Shown: positions 44,352-54,116, numbered from the stretch's first letter. The stretch is 64,000 nt of DNA from JAVBTT01 sp031556035 (GCA_031556035.1 JAVBTT010000014.1:1-64000), one strand, 5' to 3'. Translations and numbers: made by a program. The notes: generated from the letters alone by a model not told the origin.

Positions 44352-45299
44352 ATGCCAAATGATCGCAGGCCCGTCCGCAGACCTGTAAGAAAGCCCGGAG
44401 GCGGAACTTCCGACGGGAGGCTGAACTGGCAGTTGGCGCAGCTGCTTATATGCCTTGTAATTCTTGGGGCGGTGCTGATAACGCGCGCTTTCAAACCGGA
44501 GGCCGTGCAGGCGTTTGTGTTTGACCATATACAAAACGGCGTTGAAATTGAGGAGGCGCTTGCATACATAGGGGACGGCTTTAAGAGCCTGTTTGTCCAG
44601 GTTCCGGCCCCGGACGCTTCTCCGGCCCCGAGTGTCGATCCATTGGTTTCGCCCTCGCCGGAGCTCTCGCCGTCCCCTTCCAACGAGGCCTCCCCTGAGC
44701 AGGACGGCGTCTCCGGCGAGTCGTCCCCCGCCCCGCTACTTGCGTCGCAGGTGTCCATGCTGGCCATGGGCGGCTTTGACGAGCCGCTGCGTCTCCCGGA
44801 GGAGTATCTGCCGTTCTCGGACGAGTTCGAGGAGGACGATACCCTGCCGCTGCCGTTTGGCATGGAGAAGCCGGAAAAGGCTGACTACAATGTCTATGAG
44901 CTGCCATTTGAAACGGTGCTGCCTTTGAAGGGGGAAATAACCTCGCCGTTCGGCTACCGCGTGCACCCGATAGACGGGGTCATGGGCTTCCACTATGGCC
45001 TTGACATTGCGGCAAATACCGGAACAAGGATTTCGGCGTTTGCCGCCGGCACGGTTATTGCGACGGGGGACAGCGCTTCATACGGCAAATACTTGATGAT
45101 AAGACATGACGGCGAGTATGTCACGCTGTACGCTCATTGCAGCAAAATAACAGTCAAGGAGGGGCAGACAGTTAAGAAGGGCGCCGCGATTGCCAAGGTG
45201 GGCAGCACCGGAAAGGCCACCGGGCCTCATCTGCACTTCGAGATACGTAAGGGAAACGGCCTTCTAAATCCCGCGTATTATCTGGACATTGAAGGATGA
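44352..45299 (+). CDS. M23-family membrane metallopeptidase, SpoIVFA-like
   Basis: 315 residues from ATG 44352 (SD GAGGGG). A basic N-terminus with PVRRPVRKPGG, one membrane helix (LLICLVILGAVLITRAF, about 33-50), a Ser/Pro-rich linker, then an M23/LytM domain (about 200-310): FGYRVHPIDG, GFHYGLDIAANTGT, YLMIRHDGEYVTLYAH and GPHLHFEIRKG keep the zinc ligands H-x3-D and H-x-H. Followed with a 4-base overlap by a SpoIVFB-like protease, matching the sporulation pair in which SpoIVFA holds SpoIVFB in the forespore membrane complex. Assignment as SpoIVFA rests on this context. Confidence 0.75.
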   Translation: MPNDRRPVRRPVRKPGGGTSDGRLNWQLAQLLICLVILGAVLITRAFKPEAVQAFVFDHIQNGVEIEEALAYIGDGFKSLFVQVPAPDASPAPSVDPLVSPSPELSPSPSNEASPEQDGVSGESSPAPLLASQVSMLAMGGFDEPLRLPEEYLPFSDEFEEDDTLPLPFGMEKPEKADYNVYELPFETVLPLKGEITSPFGYRVHPIDGVMGFHYGLDIAANTGTRISAFAAGTVIATGDSASYGKYLMIRHDGEYVTLYAHCSKITVKEGQTVKKGAAIAKVGSTGKATGPHLHFEIRKGNGLLNPAYYLDIEG

Positions 45300-45871
45300 C
45301 TTTCGGAAAAGTGAAAATATACGGGAGCTTCGCGCTTATGTGGGCGGTGCTTCTGTATATAGACGCGGGGCGGCTGCTGTTCCCGGTTTGGTGCTGCGCG
45401 GCGCTGCATGAGCTTGGGCACTGGATACCGCTCAGGCTTCTTGGAGGAAGGGTCGAATGCTGGGAGCTGAGCGCCGGTGGGCTTTGCATAAGGATGGCCT
45501 CCGGCGGGGAGCTGAGCTATCCGGCCGAGATATTCTGCACACTGGCGGGGCCTCTCGCCAGTTTTTTATGCGCCTTGTGTTTTGGGGGATCGAATGGTAT
45601 AATTGCGTGGTCCGGAATTTGCGTGGTGCAGGGGGCGTTCAATCTGCTGCCGGCCTCGGGGCTGGACGGGGGCCGCATCCTGAGCCTGGCGCTGCAATGG
45701 GCAGGGGCTGCAAACGCGCGGAGCATAACGCGCGCTGCGACCGTCGTCACGGCGCTGGCGCTGGCGGCTGCCGGAGCCTTTTTGTTTGTGCGTTCGGGCT
45801 ATAATCCGGTTGCGCTGCTGATGGGCGGCTGGGCCGGGATATCTGTTATCGGGAGACACGAGGATGATTGA
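45296..45871 (+). CDS. spoIVFB: Site-2 intramembrane metalloprotease, SpoIVFB-like (M50)
   Basis: 191 residues with about five membrane helices. The zinc motif HELGHW is at 38-43 (AALHELGHW) and the third ligand lies in LLPASGLDGGRIL. In sporulating bacteria SpoIVFB cuts pro-sigma-K in the mother cell. Length is shorter than B. subtilis SpoIVFB (288), with no CBS-like end, as in many Clostridia. It overlaps both neighbours: ATGA with the M23 gene and eight bases with the radical SAM gene. Confidence 0.82.
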   Translation: MTFGKVKIYGSFALMWAVLLYIDAGRLLFPVWCCAALHELGHWIPLRLLGGRVECWELSAGGLCIRMASGGELSYPAEIFCTLAGPLASFLCALCFGGSNGIIAWSGICVVQGAFNLLPASGLDGGRILSLALQWAGAANARSITRAATVVTALALAAAGAFLFVRSGYNPVALLMGGWAGISVIGRHEDD

Positions 45872-47678
45872 CCGGGAGATACTCTTAAAGGTTAAAAAAC
45901 CCGCGCGGTACGCGGGCGGAGAGGCGAACATGGTGGTCAAGGACAAGCCCTCAATTGATTTGAGTGTCTGTTTTTGTTTTCCTGACACCTATGAGATCGG
46001 CATGTCGCATCTCGGGCTTCAAATACTTTACGGGCTGATGAACAGCCTGCCGTACGTCTGGTGCGAGCGTGCCTTCGCGCCGTGGGCGGACATGGAGGAG
46101 CTGCTGCGCAGGCGAAGAATGCCGCTTTCAGCGCTTGAAAGCGGGGATTCTCTGGCGCGGTTTGACGTGCTTGCCTTCACGCTGCAATACGAGCTCACGT
46201 ATACCAATGTGCTCAACATGCTCGATCTTGCCGGAATCCCGGTTAGGGCGGACGAGCGCGGCGACGAGCATCCGCTGGTGATAGCCGGGGGGCCATGCGC
46301 CGCCAACCCGGAGCCCCTGGCGGACTTTATAGACCTGTTTGTCATCGGCGACGGCGAGGAGGTCACCGTCGAGCTGATGGAGCTTTTCAGAGATATGAAG
46401 GGGGCGCCGCGCAGAGAGCTTTTGAAGGCGGCCTCCAAAATAAAGGGCGTGTATGTCCCGTCGCTGTATGAGATATCATATTTTGAGGACGGAAGGGTAA
46501 AAGAGGCAACGCCGCTTGAAAATGCGCCGAATATAATAGAAAAGCGCGTTGTCACTGATCTTGACAGTGTTTTCTTTCCAGATAAGCCACTGGTGCCCAA
46601 TACGGAGATCGTGCACGAGCGGGTAATGCTGGAGCTTTTCCGGGGCTGTATACGCGGATGCAGGTTTTGCCAGGCCGGCTACGCCACCCGCCCGGTGCGT
46701 TCCCGCAGTCCCCAAAAACTGATCGGGCAGGGGATAGCGGCCTGCAAAAACACAGGCTATGAGGACGTGGCGCTGACGTCGCTCTCAAGCAGCGACTACA
46801 GGCCGCTGCGCGAGCTGTGCGACGGACTGCTGGACTACTGCGAGCCCAAGCGCATCGGACTGTCGCTGCCCTCGCTGAGGGCGGACAGCTTTTCGACAGA
46901 GCTTATGGAACGTGTGCAGAAGGTGCGCAAGTCCGGGCTGACCTTCGCGCCCGAGGCGGGAAGCGCGCGGCTGAGGGATGTAATAAATAAGAACCTGACG
47001 GAGAAGGATCTGCTGAGCGCTTGCGCCGCCGCGTTCTCCGGAGGCTGGAACGGGGTAAAGCTGTACTTCATGCTCGGACTGCCGACTGAAACGGATCAGG
47101 ACGCGCTTGAAATCGCCGAGCTGTGCTCCAAAGTGTATCAGAAATGGCGCCAGACCGTGCCGGACAGGGCGCGGGGGGTGCGCATAACCGCCAGCTCATC
47201 CTTTTTTGTTCCCAAGCCGCACACCCCGTTCCAGTGGGAGCCGCAGGACACCAGGGAGGAATTCCAGCGCAAGGCGGCGCTGGTCAAGGGAGCGATGCGC
47301 AGGCAGATAACCTACAACTGGCACGACCCGGACGGCAGCGTGCTGGAGGGAGCGCTCGCGAGAGGGGACAGGCGCGTCGGCGCGGCGATTGAGAATGCCT
47401 GGAGGCAGGGCGCGCGGTTGGACGGCTGGGGAGAGTTCCTGAAGTTCGGCGTCTGGAGGGACGCCTTTGAGAGCGCGGGGCTGGACATGGCGTTTTACGC
47501 GCACCGCAGGAGGGAACTGGATGAGACGCTGCCATGGTCGCACATTTCTCTCGGTGTTAATCCAGAGCATTTGAAGGAAGAGAACCGCAGAGCGCACATG
47601 GGCGTCCCCACCCCGGACTGCCGCACCGCCTGCGCAGGGTGCGGGGCAAATCTGCTGGGAGGCGAGTGCGGTGGATAA
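45864..47678 (+). CDS. TIGR03960-type B12-binding/radical SAM protein
   Basis: 604 residues. A B12-binding-like N-terminal domain (CFCFPDTYEIGMSHLGLQILY) precedes a radical SAM core whose cluster ligands are C-x3-C-x2-C in RGCIRGCRFCQAGY (about residue 258-270), then YEDVALTSLSSSDY and KSGLTFAPEAGSARLRDVIN. The reaction is unknown. In Firmicutes this family always precedes the short DUF2344 protein found here, usually followed by rng, rplU, prp and rpmA. Here those are absent; a family B fragment and an ABC exporter follow instead. Confidence 0.88.
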   Translation: MIDREILLKVKKPARYAGGEANMVVKDKPSIDLSVCFCFPDTYEIGMSHLGLQILYGLMNSLPYVWCERAFAPWADMEELLRRRRMPLSALESGDSLARFDVLAFTLQYELTYTNVLNMLDLAGIPVRADERGDEHPLVIAGGPCAANPEPLADFIDLFVIGDGEEVTVELMELFRDMKGAPRRELLKAASKIKGVYVPSLYEISYFEDGRVKEATPLENAPNIIEKRVVTDLDSVFFPDKPLVPNTEIVHERVMLELFRGCIRGCRFCQAGYATRPVRSRSPQKLIGQGIAACKNTGYEDVALTSLSSSDYRPLRELCDGLLDYCEPKRIGLSLPSLRADSFSTELMERVQKVRKSGLTFAPEAGSARLRDVINKNLTEKDLLSACAAAFSGGWNGVKLYFMLGLPTETDQDALEIAELCSKVYQKWRQTVPDRARGVRITASSSFFVPKPHTPFQWEPQDTREEFQRKAALVKGAMRRQITYNWHDPDGSVLEGALARGDRRVGAAIENAWRQGARLDGWGEFLKFGVWRDAFESAGLDMAFYAHRRRELDETLPWSHISLGVNPEHLKEENRRAHMGVPTPDCRTACAGCGANLLGGECGG

Positions 47679-48318
47679 AATAAACATAAGGCTTGCGTTC
47701 AGCAAAAAGGGGCGGGCAATTTATATTTCTCATCTTGATCTTATGCGGGTGTTTCAACGGGCGTTTTACCGGGCTCAGCTTCCGCTGCGCTACACTGAGG
47801 GTTTCAATCCGCACGCCTATCTGTCCGTCGCCCTTCCGCTGCCGCTGGGCATGGAGAGCCTGTGCGAGCGGCTGGATTTTGGCGTAAAAGAGCCTGTAAA
47901 TCTTCCGGGCCTGCCGGATGAGCTCAATCGGCTGCTGCCAGAGGGCATAGAGGTTTCCTCCGCTGAGATAGCCATGCGCCCGTGCTCTGAAATCGGCTTT
48001 GTCGAGGTCAGCTTCGGCGCGGAGACGGCGTGCAAAACGGAGAGATTGAATGAGCTGTTCGCAAGCCCTGTTTTTATAGACAAACGGACTAAAAAGGGCG
48101 TTTCCAGGGTGGATATAACCACAATGATAAAAAGCCTTGATTTCCGGGAAAAAGACGGTTTAATTTTGGGAAAAGCCTTGATTTCCGCTCAAAATCCCAC
48201 CCTGAACCCGGAGTACATTGAAAACGCGGTCAGGGAGTACGCCGACCCGGAGGCGGAGTTCAGATTTACGCGGATAGCGCTGCTTGACACAGAGGGCAAT
48301 CCATTTGACGGCATGTGA
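47671..48318 (+). CDS. TIGR03936/DUF2344 radical-SAM-linked protein
   Basis: 215 residues beginning at GTG 47671, overlapping the radical SAM gene by eight bases. Family signature: INIRLAFSKKGRAIYISHLDLMRVFQRAFYRA and LRYTEGFNPHAYLSVALPLPLGMES. It always accompanies, or is fused to, the TIGR03960 protein and is thought to act with it on an unidentified substrate, possibly RNA-related given the usual rng/rplU neighbours. Confidence 0.88.
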   Translation: MDKINIRLAFSKKGRAIYISHLDLMRVFQRAFYRAQLPLRYTEGFNPHAYLSVALPLPLGMESLCERLDFGVKEPVNLPGLPDELNRLLPEGIEVSSAEIAMRPCSEIGFVEVSFGAETACKTERLNELFASPVFIDKRTKKGVSRVDITTMIKSLDFREKDGLILGKALISAQNPTLNPEYIENAVREYADPEAEFRFTRIALLDTEGNPFDGM

Positions 48319-48346
48319 GCTATGTGATAATATTCTATAGCTTAAA

Positions 48347-48375
48347 TACCGTCAGGTTTTAAACAGATATTAGCA
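48347..48375. repeat. Family B end fragment
   Basis: TACCGTCAGGTTTTAAACAG then ATATTAGCAT, matching the right end of the full family B copy (23671-23700) with one change. It lies between the DUF2344 gene and the ABC exporter. Confidence 0.7.
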
Positions 48376-48413
48376 TTACAAGCCCCCGTGCAGACAGTGG
48401 AAGGTGTGGAAAT

Positions 48414-49148
48414 ATGCTAAAAACTAACAGTCTCTGCAAGGATTTCGGCCCGGTCAAAGCTGTAAAAGACTTGAGCTTTACAGTTGACGGCGGAGAGATA
48501 TTCGGGCTTTTGGGCTCAAATGGCGCGGGCAAGACGACCACTCTCCGGATGCTGGCGACAATGCTGACGCCGACCTCGGGTACGGCGGAGATGGACGGCT
48601 TCGACCTCGTGAAAAACCCTCGCGAGGTTCGCAGCCGCATAGGGCTGATGTTCGGAGGGGAAACGGGGCTCTATGACAGGCTTACCGCCAGGGAGAACAT
48701 AATGTATTTCGCCGAACTCAACGACGTGCCGCGCGAGGACGCGGACAGGCGCATCAAGAGCCTGATGGAGACGTTTAATTTCGCCGAATACGCCAATTCA
48801 TGGGCCGGCAAGCTCTCCAAGGGAACCCGGCAGAAGGTGAGCTTCGCCAGGGCGATAATACACGATCCGTCTGTAATGCTGTTCGACGAGCCGTTTCTCG
48901 GCCTCGACGTCACCTCGCGCAAGGAGGCTGAGGACTTCATAAAGCATTGCCGGGAGCAGAAAAAGACGATCGTACTTAGCGACCATACGCTTAGCACAAT
49001 AGAAAAGCTGTGTGACCGGGTGGGGATACTGTTCAAGGGTGAGCTGCGGGACTGCGGCACCATACCCGAGCTGTGCGAAAAGCACGGGAAAAAGACGCTT
49101 GAGGATGTATTCTTCGGATTGGCGGGTGAACAGCTTGAAAAAGAGTAA
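48414..49148 (+). CDS. ABC transporter ATPase, NatA-like
   Basis: 244-residue nucleotide-binding protein: Walker A LLGSNGAGKTTTLRM, Q-loop region IGLMFGGETGLYDRL, signature KLSKGTRQKV and Walker B VMLFDEPFLGLD. It pairs with the ABC-2 type membrane protein encoded next with a 23-base overlap. The closest named type is NatAB, a sodium exporter, and similar pairs export drugs or peptides. Substrate unassigned. Confidence 0.9.
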   Translation: MLKTNSLCKDFGPVKAVKDLSFTVDGGEIFGLLGSNGAGKTTTLRMLATMLTPTSGTAEMDGFDLVKNPREVRSRIGLMFGGETGLYDRLTARENIMYFAELNDVPREDADRRIKSLMETFNFAEYANSWAGKLSKGTRQKVSFARAIIHDPSVMLFDEPFLGLDVTSRKEAEDFIKHCREQKKTIVLSDHTLSTIEKLCDRVGILFKGELRDCGTIPELCEKHGKKTLEDVFFGLAGEQLEKE

Positions 49149-50325
49149 TTATGTCTGGATCGTCGTAAAAAAAGAGGTCAAGGATATACTTCGCGACCGC
49201 AAGACGCTGCTGATAAACCTGCTGCTGCCTCTGGCGCTGTATCCGATAATGTTCCTGTTCATGGGCAACGCCATGACGGGGGCGATTGACAGGGCGGAGA
49301 CCGGCACAGTGGTGGGCCTTATTAATCTTGAGAGCTTCAGGAGTTTTCTTGAGTCCCGAAATGTGACTGTGTCGAACACGGAGGATCCGCTCGCGGAGTT
49401 GAAGGACGCGAAGCTGGATTTGGTGCTGGAGGGCAGGGCAGGCGCCGGCGGCAAGACTGAGATAGAGATAATATACGATGATTCAAAGTCCGGCTCCACC
49501 TACAGCGCAGATTATGTCGCCTCACTCATTCGCGACTACAACGAGCTTGAGATCCGCGCCGCACTCAGGGATAAAGGCATTGACCTTGACGCCCTTTACC
49601 CGGTGAGCATGAGCATGGTGACGCTGGACACGGCGTCAGGGGGAGAGGAAAAGAGCTCCGCCGGCATGATTTTGTCCATGATACTGCCGATGATTTTAGT
49701 GGTATTCCTCGCCGTCGGAGGGCTTGCCACCGCGACCGACCTGTTCGCGGGGGAGAAGGAGCGCAAGACCATGGAGCCGCTCCTCTGTACCCGCGCGGGG
49801 CGAAGCTCGATTCTGGCGGGAAAGTATATTGTCGTGACCCTGTTTTCGCTTGTTACGCTCCTGTCGTCGGCCCTGGGAATGGTGTTCGGCTACCTCGTCA
49901 ACCCCAGGGCAATGAGCATGGGCGAGGGGGATGTCTCGGGCGGCTTTACCGTGCCCGCCGGTGCGCTTCTGTTGACATTGCTGCTCATCGCCATTATGGC
50001 GATGATATTCGCGGGGCTGCATGTGGCGATCTCCACCTACGCCAGAACCATCAAAGAGGCGTCCACCTACGGCACCTTCCTGATGCTGATAGGCTATGTC
50101 CCCGCGTTCGGCAGCATGATGATGCAGGCCGGAGACTTTGCCGGCTGGATGATGTTTGTACCGCTGCTGAACGTGATAGGCTGCATAAAGATGGTGCTGG
50201 GCGGGGTTACGGACTATGTCTTTATGCTGGGCTCCCTCGCGGTGTCGGCCGTGTTCCTGCTGGTGGCGCTCGGGCTGTCCACAAGGCTTTTCAGGAAAGA
50301 GGCCATAATGCTGAGGACGATGTGA
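49126..50325 (+). CDS. ABC-2 type permease, NatB-like
   Basis: About 399 residues. N-terminal VKKEVKDILRDRKTLLINLLLPLALYPIMFLFMG is the NatB family start with the first membrane helix; a large extracytoplasmic loop (about 50-190) is followed by five to six helices. The motif AGEKERKTMEPLLCTRAGRSSILAGKY is the conserved coupling loop of this class. The start is GTG 49126 or TTG 49135; the frame open back to 49012 overlaps the ATPase and is not used. The stop is followed by a strong terminator. Confidence 0.85.
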   Translation: MNSLKKSNYVWIVVKKEVKDILRDRKTLLINLLLPLALYPIMFLFMGNAMTGAIDRAETGTVVGLINLESFRSFLESRNVTVSNTEDPLAELKDAKLDLVLEGRAGAGGKTEIEIIYDDSKSGSTYSADYVASLIRDYNELEIRAALRDKGIDLDALYPVSMSMVTLDTASGGEEKSSAGMILSMILPMILVVFLAVGGLATATDLFAGEKERKTMEPLLCTRAGRSSILAGKYIVVTLFSLVTLLSSALGMVFGYLVNPRAMSMGEGDVSGGFTVPAGALLLTLLLIAIMAMIFAGLHVAISTYARTIKEASTYGTFLMLIGYVPAFGSMMMQAGDFAGWMMFVPLLNVIGCIKMVLGGVTDYVFMLGSLAVSAVFLLVALGLSTRLFRKEAIMLRTM

Positions 50326-50332
50326 AAATGTC

Positions 50333-50363
50333 GGGCTTTCCCCGCCTGCGGCGGGGAAAGCCC
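50333..50363 (+). terminator. Terminator after the ABC exporter
   Basis: GGGCTTTCCCCGCC and GGCGGGGAAAGCCC form a 14-bp stem around TGC, then TTAATG. Confidence 0.78.
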
Positions 50364-50385
50364 TTAATGGAGTTGAACACTGTTT

Positions 50386-50868
50386 ATGGATGGATATGTA
50401 AAAAACATTCGCTCAAAGATCGGGCATGACATGCTGATATTGGTCGGGGCGGGCGTCATCCCTGTCCGGGGCCGGGAAATGCTGCTGCAAATGCGCAGGG
50501 ACAACGGCCTGTGGGCGGATCACGGCGGCTGCGTCGAGGTCGGGGAGCGGGTTGAGGACGCCGCGAGTCGCGAGCTGCTTGAGGAGACAGGGCTCACGAC
50601 CGGGGAGCTGGAGCTCGCGGGCGTATACTCGGGACCGGAGCTCTTATACACCTATCCGAACGGGGACAGGGTATCCATGGTGGTCTGCGGATATGTTTGC
50701 CGGAGCTTTTCCGGAGAGCTGAGACCGCAGGCGGAGGAGGTTTTGGAGCTCAGGTGGTTTTCGGTGGATGAGCCGCTGCCCGCGCTGTCCCCGCCGTCCG
50801 TGATGTTCGTAACCCAGGTGGCGGAGCTCTTGCGCGGTGAGGGAGCGGATAAAAGGGGCGGCTTCTGA
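50386..50868 (+). CDS. NUDIX hydrolase
   Basis: 160 residues. The Nudix box is complete: G-G-C-V-E-V-G-E followed by RVEDAASRELLEETGL, matching Gx5Ex7REUxEExGU. Such enzymes hydrolyse nucleoside diphosphate derivatives; substrate cannot be read from sequence. Its neighbour NadE makes NAD, so a pyridine-nucleotide substrate is possible. Overlaps the MATE gene by one base (TGATG). Confidence 0.9.
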   Translation: MDGYVKNIRSKIGHDMLILVGAGVIPVRGREMLLQMRRDNGLWADHGGCVEVGERVEDAASRELLEETGLTTGELELAGVYSGPELLYTYPNGDRVSMVVCGYVCRSFSGELRPQAEEVLELRWFSVDEPLPALSPPSVMFVTQVAELLRGEGADKRGGF

Positions 50869-52253
50869 TGGAGCGTTTGCCCGCGGGCGAAAAAAAAGAG
50901 CTGAACCGCCAGCTTGTGACGCTGGCGATTCCGATAATACTCCAGAATATCGTCAACATGTCGCTGTCGCTGCTGGACACCTTCATGGTGGGCGCTTTGG
51001 GCGAGGCCGAGCTGTCGGGCGTCACGCTGGCAAACTCGCTGTTTTTTGTGCTGAGCCTGTTTGTGTTCGGCATACAGAGCGGGAGCAGCGTGCTGATAAG
51101 CCAGTACTGGGGCAGGGGAGACACGGCGACTATAAACCGCGTGATGGGGCTGGGGATGTATTGCGCGGGCGCGGTGTCCCTGATAGCGGCGCTTGCGTTT
51201 ACCTTCTTCCCGGTGCAAATACTGTCGATAACAAGCAACGACCCGGAGCTTGTAAGGATTGCAGCGGAATACGCGAGGATAGTCGCCTTCTCATATTTCC
51301 TGAACAGCTTTGTCCTGCTCTATATCGGGGCGCAGCGCAGCATGGAGAACCCGAGGCTCGGCATGGCTGTTTTGATGATCTCGATGGCGCTGAACACCGT
51401 GCTGAACTACGCGCTGATATTCGGAAAATTCGGCGCCCCGGCCATGGGGGTCGCGGGCGCTGCTTTGGCCACGTTTATTTCGCAGGTTGTGGAGTTTCTC
51501 ATAACCCTCGGCTTCGCGCTGTACGACACCCATTTCAGGCTACAGTTCTCAAAACTGCTGATGCCCGGGCGGGCGATAGTCGGGGATTTTATAAGGTTCT
51601 GCGCCCCGGTGGTGGCCAACGAGACTCTGTGGGGGATAGGCTTTTCACTCTATCCGATAATAATAGGGCATATGGATAACAGCTCGTCCGGAGTGGCGGC
51701 GTTCACGATGGCGCAATCCATTGAGCGGCTGTCCTCCTGCTTTTACTTCGGGGTGGGGCACGCGGCTGCTATAATTATTGGAAAGCGGCTCGGCGGGGGG
51801 CAGGCGGACTTGGCATATCCCGCGGCGAAGCGGCTCTGCTTTACGTCGTTTTTCAGCGGTATTGGGGCGGGGGCTCTGCTTGCGCTGCTTGTGCTTACGG
51901 TTATCGGGCCCTTCGTCCTGCCTCTGTTTAGGGCAAGCGAGGACACCGTGAGGCTCGCGAAGACCATGCTCTATATAACCTGCCTGGCCGTACCGGCGCG
52001 CGGGGTGAACTTTACAATAATTGTTGGAATTTTGCGCGGTGGGGGCGACGTCAACGCGGGAATGTTAATCGACATAGTCTCAATGCTGTGCGTCGCGGTG
52101 CCGGTCGCGGCCGCGGTGGGGCTTGTCCTTAGCGGAGGGGTCGTTGGGGTGTATATTGTGATGTGCGTTGAGGAGATATGGAAGTTTTTCGCCAGCGTCT
52201 GGCGCTTCAGAACAAAAAAATGGGTTCGCGATGTTACGAGGGAGATGGCATAG
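50868..52253 (+). CDS. MATE-family efflux transporter
   Basis: 461 residues with 12 predicted membrane helices. Starts LTLAIPIILQNIVNMSLSLLDTFMVGALGEAELSGV, the typical MatE first half, with a second MatE repeat from about 245. Members exchange drugs or cations with Na+ or H+. Part of an operon with NUDIX, NadE and a second MATE protein. Confidence 0.92.
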   Translation: MERLPAGEKKELNRQLVTLAIPIILQNIVNMSLSLLDTFMVGALGEAELSGVTLANSLFFVLSLFVFGIQSGSSVLISQYWGRGDTATINRVMGLGMYCAGAVSLIAALAFTFFPVQILSITSNDPELVRIAAEYARIVAFSYFLNSFVLLYIGAQRSMENPRLGMAVLMISMALNTVLNYALIFGKFGAPAMGVAGAALATFISQVVEFLITLGFALYDTHFRLQFSKLLMPGRAIVGDFIRFCAPVVANETLWGIGFSLYPIIIGHMDNSSSGVAAFTMAQSIERLSSCFYFGVGHAAAIIIGKRLGGGQADLAYPAAKRLCFTSFFSGIGAGALLALLVLTVIGPFVLPLFRASEDTVRLAKTMLYITCLAVPARGVNFTIIVGILRGGGDVNAGMLIDIVSMLCVAVPVAAAVGLVLSGGVVGVYIVMCVEEIWKFFASVWRFRTKKWVRDVTREMA

Positions 52254-52256
52254 GCA

Positions 52257-54116
52257 ATGAAGGACGGTTTTCTCAGGGTGGCGGCGGCTTCGCCCAGGGT
52301 AAAGCCCGCCGATCCGAAATCCAACGCGGAAAGCGTTATAAGCGCCCTGCGCGAGGCCGGGGACGCAAGGCTCTTTGTGTTCCCGGAGTTGTTTCTGACC
52401 GGTTACACCTGCGGGGACTTCTTTTTTCAGGAGTCCCTTATCGGGGCTGCGGAGGAGGCTCTGGCCCATGTGCTGTGCCAGACCAGCTCCTGCGACGCCC
52501 TGGCCGCGATAGGGCTTCCTGCGCGCTACAGGGGCAGGCTTTTCAACTGCGCCGCCGTGATACACAGGGGCAGGCTCCTGGGGATTGTGACAAAGACGTA
52601 TTTGCCCGATATGAAGGAGTTCAACGAGTCCCGCTATTTCGCGTCGGGATTTGGGGTTTCCGGGGAAATAACATACGCGGGGCACACCGTTCCATTCGGG
52701 AACGACCTTGTGTTCGACGGCGGCGGGGGCTTTGCCGTCGGCTTCGAGATATGCAGGGACGCCTGGGTCAAGGAGCCGCCGTCAAACGCGCTGACCTCGG
52801 CGGGAGCCCTTGTTATCGGCAACCTGTCCGCGTCCAACGAGCTGATAGGCAAGTGGGAGAACAGGCGCGAGCTGGTGCGGGCGCGCTCCGAGCGTCTGGC
52901 CTGCGCGTATGTTTACGCCTCCAACGGCGAGGGCGAGTCCTCGGCCGAGCTGGTGTTTTCAGGCCACAGGATAATCGCCGAGTGCGGGAAAACGCTTGGT
53001 GAGGCTTCCCTGCTGGGCGGGCAGGGCAGCGGCGTTATAACAGCGGATATCGATCTGGGATTCCTTCAGTTTGAGCGCGGCAGGATCGGCGGAAGCTCGT
53101 TTTCAAATCCGCCCGTGCGCCGGGTCTCGTTCGCCCCCTCGCAGGTATCCCTGGAGCTCGACAGAGAGTTCAGCCCGGCGCCGTTTATCCCTTCCGAGCC
53201 CGAACGGCTGGCCGAGCGCTGCCGTCAGGTGCTCGCGCTCCAGACGGCAGCTCTGCGCCAGCGCCTTGAGGCGACCGGTAAACCGGCGGCTGTCGTCGCG
53301 CTGTCCGGCGGGCTGGATTCCGCGCTGGCTCTGCTGGTGGCGCACCGCGCGGCGGACAGGGTGCTGGCGGTTACAATGCCAGGGCCCGGCACGACCCCGA
53401 GGACGCTGGCGAATTCTGAGATTCTGTGCAGAGCGCTGTCCGTGCCGCTGAAGATTATTCCGATATCGGACGCGCTCAGCCAGCATCTGAAGGATATAGG
53501 ACATGGGGGAGCTCCCGATCTGACCTATGAAAACGCTCAGGCGCGCGAGCGCACCCAGATAGCGATGGATATAGCCAATCAAATCGGCGGCCTGGTTGTA
53601 GGCACCTCCGATCTCTCAGAAATCGCGCTCGGCTTCTCCACATACAACGGCGACCATATGAGCATGTACAACGTAAACGCGGGTGTGCCCAAGACGCTGA
53701 TCAGGCATATCCTGCGCTACGCAGCGTCGCAGAGCCTTCATGAGCTTGCGGCGGTGCTCGAGGCCGTATCGAGGGAGCAGGTGAGCCCGGAGCTGCTGCC
53801 GCTTGACGCCGAGGGTATCCAGAGGCAGAGGACGGAGGATATCCTGGGCGACTACGCCCTGCACGAGTTCTTTCTATATCACTTCCTGCGGCGGGGCAGC
53901 GCAGGAAGGAAGCTCATGCGAATTGCGAGGCTCGCGTTCGCGGGAAAGTACGACGACGCGGAGATAGAGCGGGCGCACAAGACCTTTTTCTCCCGCTTTG
54001 TCGCGGCGCAGTATAAGCGCTCCTGCTCGCCGGACGGAGTCAAGCAGGGCTCTGTGTCGTTCTCCCGCAAGGATTGGCAGCTGCCAGGTGATATCTCAGC
54101 CGCCTTCCTGCCATGA
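52257..54116 (+). CDS. nadE: Glutamine-dependent NAD+ synthase
   Basis: 619 residues. The N-terminal nitrilase-like amidase (1-290) has the catalytic triad Glu in VFPELFLTGY, Lys in VTKTYLPDMKEF and Cys in GFEICRDAW, so it takes ammonia from glutamine. The C-terminal synthetase has the P-loop ALSGGLDSALALLVA (about 347-361), GTSDLSEIALGFSTYNGDHMSMYNVNAG and the C-terminal KRSCSPDGVKQGSVS end. It converts nicotinic acid adenine dinucleotide to NAD+. Three bases after one MATE gene and overlapping the next by four. Confidence 0.95.
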   Translation: MKDGFLRVAAASPRVKPADPKSNAESVISALREAGDARLFVFPELFLTGYTCGDFFFQESLIGAAEEALAHVLCQTSSCDALAAIGLPARYRGRLFNCAAVIHRGRLLGIVTKTYLPDMKEFNESRYFASGFGVSGEITYAGHTVPFGNDLVFDGGGGFAVGFEICRDAWVKEPPSNALTSAGALVIGNLSASNELIGKWENRRELVRARSERLACAYVYASNGEGESSAELVFSGHRIIAECGKTLGEASLLGGQGSGVITADIDLGFLQFERGRIGGSSFSNPPVRRVSFAPSQVSLELDREFSPAPFIPSEPERLAERCRQVLALQTAALRQRLEATGKPAAVVALSGGLDSALALLVAHRAADRVLAVTMPGPGTTPRTLANSEILCRALSVPLKIIPISDALSQHLKDIGHGGAPDLTYENAQARERTQIAMDIANQIGGLVVGTSDLSEIALGFSTYNGDHMSMYNVNAGVPKTLIRHILRYAASQSLHELAAVLEAVSREQVSPELLPLDAEGIQRQRTEDILGDYALHEFFLYHFLRRGSAGRKLMRIARLAFAGKYDDAEIERAHKTFFSRFVAAQYKRSCSPDGVKQGSVSFSRKDWQLPGDISAAFLP

